NCBI RefSeq assembly: GCF_014863605.1
Contig: NZ_CP062252.1
Coordinates: 2,799,001-2,863,000, forward strand
DNA: 64,000 nt
Origin: Pseudomonas allokribbensis
Lineage (GTDB): Bacteria; Pseudomonadota; Gammaproteobacteria; Pseudomonadales; Pseudomonadaceae
Direction: 5' to 3'
The notes beneath the pieces are model-generated. The model was not told the DNA's origin. It made no database searches and was given only the letters and a program-made list of their open reading frames with translations. How positions within the stretch are numbered: position 1 is the stretch's first letter; each line of letters starts with the position of its first letter. This document shows, piece after piece, positions 61,240 through 64,000 of this stretch. Both the position numbers and the translations under genes were made by a program.

Positions 61240-62358
61240 ATGCCGACTCGTCGCGAGTTCATCAAACAGGTTTCAGTCGCCGCCGGCGTAGGCGCTGCCG
61301 TCATGGGCCTCGGCCTGTCCCCGGCGCGGGTGCTGGCGGCCAGCGAAGGTCGCTGGTTCATGCCCGACGAGGGCGACAAACACGAACGCGCCTACATGGC
61401 GTTCGGCGCGCAGGACGCGATCTGGGAAGATTTCACCGAAGACGTCCAGGAAGCGCTGGGCCGGATCGCCCGCGCCATCGCACGTTACGAGCCGCTGACC
61501 ATTTACTGCCGCAGCGGCGAACGCAGCCTGGCCGAAGAGATTTGCGGCACCTCCAACATCACCTACCAGATCGCCAACCTCGACGACATCTGGATGCGTG
61601 ACATCAGCGCCAACTTCGTCATCGATGACAAAAGCGGCCTCGGCGCGGTGGACTTCAATTTCAGCGGCTGGGGCAACAAGCAGCAGCACTCCAAAGACGC
61701 GAAAATCGCCCAACGAGTGGCGCAAGACGCACAAGCGACCTACATCCGCAGCGAACTGGTGGGCGAGGGCGGCGGCATTGAGGTCGATGGCCACGGCACC
61801 GGGATCATGACCGAAAGCTGCTGGGTCAACAGCAACCGCAACCCCGGCTGGAGCAAGGCTGACGTCGAGGCGGAACTGAAGGCACGGCTGGGCCTGCGCA
61901 AAATCATCTGGCTGCCGGGCATCAAGGACAAGGACATCACTGACGCTCACGTCGATTTCTACGCACGCTTCGTCAAGCCTGGCGTGGTCATCGCCAACCT
62001 CGACACCGACCCGAAATCCTACGACAACAAGGTCACGCTGGCGCACCTGGAAATCCTGAAAAAGGCCACCGATGCCGACGGTCGTCCGTTGCAGATCCAC
62101 ACCGTGTCGCCACCGCTGAAACCACGCAAGACCAAATTCAACAAGAACAACGACGACTTCGCGGCCGGTTACATCAACTACTTCGTCATCAACGGCGCGG
62201 TCATCGCCCCGGAGTTCGGCGACAAGGACGCCGACAAGAAGGCCTTCGACCTGCTCAAGCAGCTCTACCCGAACCGCGACGTGGTGCAGATCAACATCGA
62301 CGCCATCGCGGCCGGTGGTGGCGGGATTCACTGCGTGACCAGTCACCAGCCGGCGTAA
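61240..62358 (+). CDS. Second agmatine deiminase-family protein with Tat signal
   Basis: This 372-residue protein begins with a twin-arginine signal (PTRREFIKQVSVAAGVGAAV) and is predicted to be exported folded to the periplasm. The enzyme part is of the same family as the gene at 58123: NLDDIWMRDISANFV, GEGGGIEVDGHGTGIM, DAHVDFYARFV and the Cys in GGGGIHCVTSHQP. The catalytic residues appear intact. The start at 61240 fixes the Tat signal at the N-terminus. Periplasmic deimination of imported agmatine would feed carbamoylputrescine to AguB if the product is then imported. Confidence 0.88.
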   Translation: MPTRREFIKQVSVAAGVGAAVMGLGLSPARVLAASEGRWFMPDEGDKHERAYMAFGAQDAIWEDFTEDVQEALGRIARAIARYEPLTIYCRSGERSLAEEICGTSNITYQIANLDDIWMRDISANFVIDDKSGLGAVDFNFSGWGNKQQHSKDAKIAQRVAQDAQATYIRSELVGEGGGIEVDGHGTGIMTESCWVNSNRNPGWSKADVEAELKARLGLRKIIWLPGIKDKDITDAHVDFYARFVKPGVVIANLDTDPKSYDNKVTLAHLEILKKATDADGRPLQIHTVSPPLKPRKTKFNKNNDDFAAGYINYFVINGAVIAPEFGDKDADKKAFDLLKQLYPNRDVVQINIDAIAAGGGGIHCVTSHQPA

Positions 62359-62367
62359 GGGCCGCGT

Positions 62368-63030
62368 TCAGCGAAACCGTGGGGGAATCGCCTCGGCAAA
62401 GGGATAGAAGTCAAACCACGGTTTGGCTTCTTCAAGGACCTGTTTGAAAGCGGGGCGCTGAACCAGCCGCTCGAAATAGGCATTCAAGTGGCCATGGTCG
62501 CCGGGGAACGGCACCAGCGTGTTGGCGTAAAACAGGGCCGGGCTCGCGGAGCAATCGGCCATGCTGAAGTCCGGGCTGGCGATCCACTGACGGGTCGCCA
62601 ACTGACGTTCGAGCATGCCGTACGCGGTGTTCAGCAGGGTGCGCTGGCTGGTCAGGTCGCCGTGTCGGTCGTGGATGCGGTCGGCGACAATCTGCGACAT
62701 CGGCGTCATCACGTAGTTGTCGAAAAACCGGTCCCAGAGGCGAACTTGCAGGGCCGTGTCCCAATCGTCGGGGATCAGCCGACCGGCTCCGGCATGGTAG
62801 TGATCCAGATACTCGATGATCACGCTCGACTCCGGCACGCTGCGCTGGCGGGCACGATCATGCAGCACCGGGAATTTGACCAGCGGCCACAGAGCCCGCA
62901 GCTCAGCGCGCTCGGCTTCACTGGAAAGGTCGATGACACGTTTGTCGAACGCGGTGCCGTGTTCGTAAAGGGCGATCAACACCTTGTGGCAGTAGGACGA
63001 CAACGGATGGTAATAGAGGGTCAAGTCCAT
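62368..63030 (-). CDS. Glutathione S-transferase family protein
   Basis: This 220-residue cytoplasmic protein has an N-terminal thioredoxin-like domain ([21 protein letters not shown], in part, then KFPVLHD and [11 protein letters not shown], the glutathione site) and a C-terminal helical domain ([15 protein letters not shown]). The reaction is unknown. GAGGCG precedes the ATG. It is convergent with the Tat-exported deiminase gene, 9 bp away. Confidence 0.9.
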   Translation of the reverse strand: MDLTLYYHPLSSYCHKVLIALYEHGTAFDKRVIDLSSEAERAELRALWPLVKFPVLHDRARQRSVPESSVIIEYLDHYHAGAGRLIPDDWDTALQVRLWDRFFDNYVMTPMSQIVADRIHDRHGDLTSQRTLLNTAYGMLERQLATRQWIASPDFSMADCSASPALFYANTLVPFPGDHGHLNAYFERLVQRPAFKQVLEEAKPWFDFYPFAEAIPPRFR

Positions 63031-63135
63031 GGTTCAACGCCTCGCGTTGGTGGTGAAAAGCACTACACAGGTATAGCGCGCCTGCGCACGGCCATGCATT
63101 TGATTTCCACCAGCAGCCCCGAACGCTGAATCGGG

Positions 63136-63519
63136 TCACTTCGCGCGAAAGTACCGGATCAGGTTGACCGATTTTGTGAACACCGCGTAAGCCACCGCTG
63201 CGATCATGAGTCCGGCCACGGCCGGGCCGACCGCATTGAGGCCGGTAATGAGCAGCATGTAGAGCGACAGCATCAGTATCAGCACGACATAACTGGCGAG
63301 TGTCTGTCTAAAGAACGCCAACAGCAGCGGGATGAATGCCACTGCCACCGAGTGGATGGCCACCGCCTGCAAAATCTCGATTATCAGATACGAGAAAGCA
63401 TCTTTGCCGCTTGCTTGCGTGGCGATCAGCCAGGATTCGTTCATCAGCCAATTCAGGCCGCCAACCACCATCAGGCTGATGACGACAATCAGCGCCATGT
63501 TTTTTGCTCGGCTACTCAT
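63136..63519 (-). CDS. Small membrane protein of unknown function
   Basis: This 127-residue protein has four hydrophobic segments (about 8-26, 40-66, 73-94 and 98-115) and no recognisable domain. Its start overlaps the stop of the upstream thioesterase gene (ATGA), so the two are coupled. Confidence 0.7.
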   Translation of the reverse strand: MSSRAKNMALIVVISLMVVGGLNWLMNESWLIATQASGKDAFSYLIIEILQAVAIHSVAVAFIPLLLAFFRQTLASYVVLILMLSLYMLLITGLNAVGPAVAGLMIAAVAYAVFTKSVNLIRYFRAK

Positions 63520-64000
63520 TGGTCTTCATTGCGCCCATGAGCGGCCGCCGCCAGTTGTTCGGTATCCACCCGAACAAACACCGAATCACCCACCGCCGTC
63601 AGCACCTCCCCGGCATACACCTCGCAGATCACCCGGCTCTTGCGCCCGACTTCACCCTCGACTTTCGCCTTCAACGTCAGCGGCACGCCCATCGGTGTCG
63701 GTTTGATGAACTTGATGCCGAGGTTGCCGGTGACGCAGTTGATGCGCGGCAGGCTTTCCGCTTCGCGGCTTTCCGCGCGGTAGTGGTAGGCCATTGCGGT
63801 CCAGTTGGAATGGCAGTCCACCAGCATCGCGATCAGGCCGCCGTAGACCAGCTCCGGCCAGCCGCAGTATTTGGCTTCCGGGATGTGTTCGGTCATGACG
63901 TGCACGCCGTCCTCGTGCCAGAAACTCTTGATGTGCAAGCCGTGCGGGTTGCTGCTGCCGCAGCCGAAGCAGACGCCGTCGGGGGCGGCGGTGTCTTGCA
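63516..64000 (-). CDS. PaaI-type hotdog thioesterase, 5' end outside the window
   Basis: The frame runs to the window edge. The first readable residues are QDTAAPDGVCFGCGSSNPHG, followed by GGLIAMLVDCHSNWTAMAY (hotdog helix with the Asp), LGIKFIKPTPMG and VEGEVGRKSRVICEVYAGEV. This is the PaaI/YdiI-like acyl-CoA thioesterase fold with an N-terminal CxxC. The true start lies beyond position 64000. Confidence 0.82.
   Translation of the reverse strand, partial: QDTAAPDGVCFGCGSSNPHGLHIKSFWHEDGVHVMTEHIPEAKYCGWPELVYGGLIAMLVDCHSNWTAMAYHYRAESREAESLPRINCVTGNLGIKFIKPTPMGVPLTLKAKVEGEVGRKSRVICEVYAGEVLTAVGDSVFVRVDTEQLAAAAHGRNEDQ

Overview
The window looks like a Pseudomonas chromosome, most likely the P. 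fluorescens group. The DNA is GC-rich, and benABCD-catBCA under a BenR-type activator, a VgrG/Rhs/PAAR type VI secretion island, several sulfonate-type import operons and an agmatine-to-putrescine cluster are all typical of rhizosphere fluorescent pseudomonads. The assignment rests on recognised protein families and gene order only; no database search was possible.

Layout. (1) 128-7321: benzoate degradation to the beta-ketoadipate pathway, benR then benABCD-catBCA as one tight operon, with two clear XylS/BenR-type half-sites before benA. (2) 7322-18881: an orphan type VI secretion island: hcp, vgrG, a 1568-residue Rhs protein ending in an AHH-type nuclease, two tandem paralogous candidate immunity genes, a DUF4265 gene, an Imm33-like gene, a free-standing PAAR protein and a small exported protein. 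Base composition falls clearly over the immunity genes. (3) 18882-42095: a region dominated by import systems that probably serve organosulfur scavenging. It holds a 2OG-Fe(II) oxygenase with a MetQNI-type transporter; a sugar-type ABC transporter with a sulfite-oxidase-like molybdoenzyme; a TonB receptor with an APC permease; and an AhpD-like/acyl-CoA dehydrogenase-like/sulfonate-type ABC operon with a divergent AraC regulator. The first two operons are preceded by a shared 135-bp element with the same internal spacing. In the middle lies a 169-residue protein of which about half the residues are Met or Cys. (4) 42126-46836: lipoproteins, an alcohol dehydrogenase and small conserved proteins. 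(5) 46887-50203: a tRNA-Gln and a radical SAM/SPASM maturase with three genes carrying a common Tyr...Gly-Asp-Leu motif (DUF1842/DUF1843), which looks like a peptide-modification system of unknown product. (6) 50204-57985: LysR regulators, a leuCD-type aconitase-superfamily pair, an HD-GNAT fusion, XRE and RidA proteins. (7) 58123-62358: an agmatine cluster with a cytoplasmic agmatine deiminase, N-carbamoylputrescine amidase, a PotF-like binding protein and a second, Tat-exported agmatine deiminase. (8) 62368-64000: a GST, a membrane protein and a thioesterase cut by the window end.

The most interesting parts are the GDL-motif radical SAM cluster, the Met/Cys-rich protein, and the duplicated regulatory element that links two operons inferred to take up sulfur compounds. 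No CRISPR array, insertion sequence or prophage was seen.
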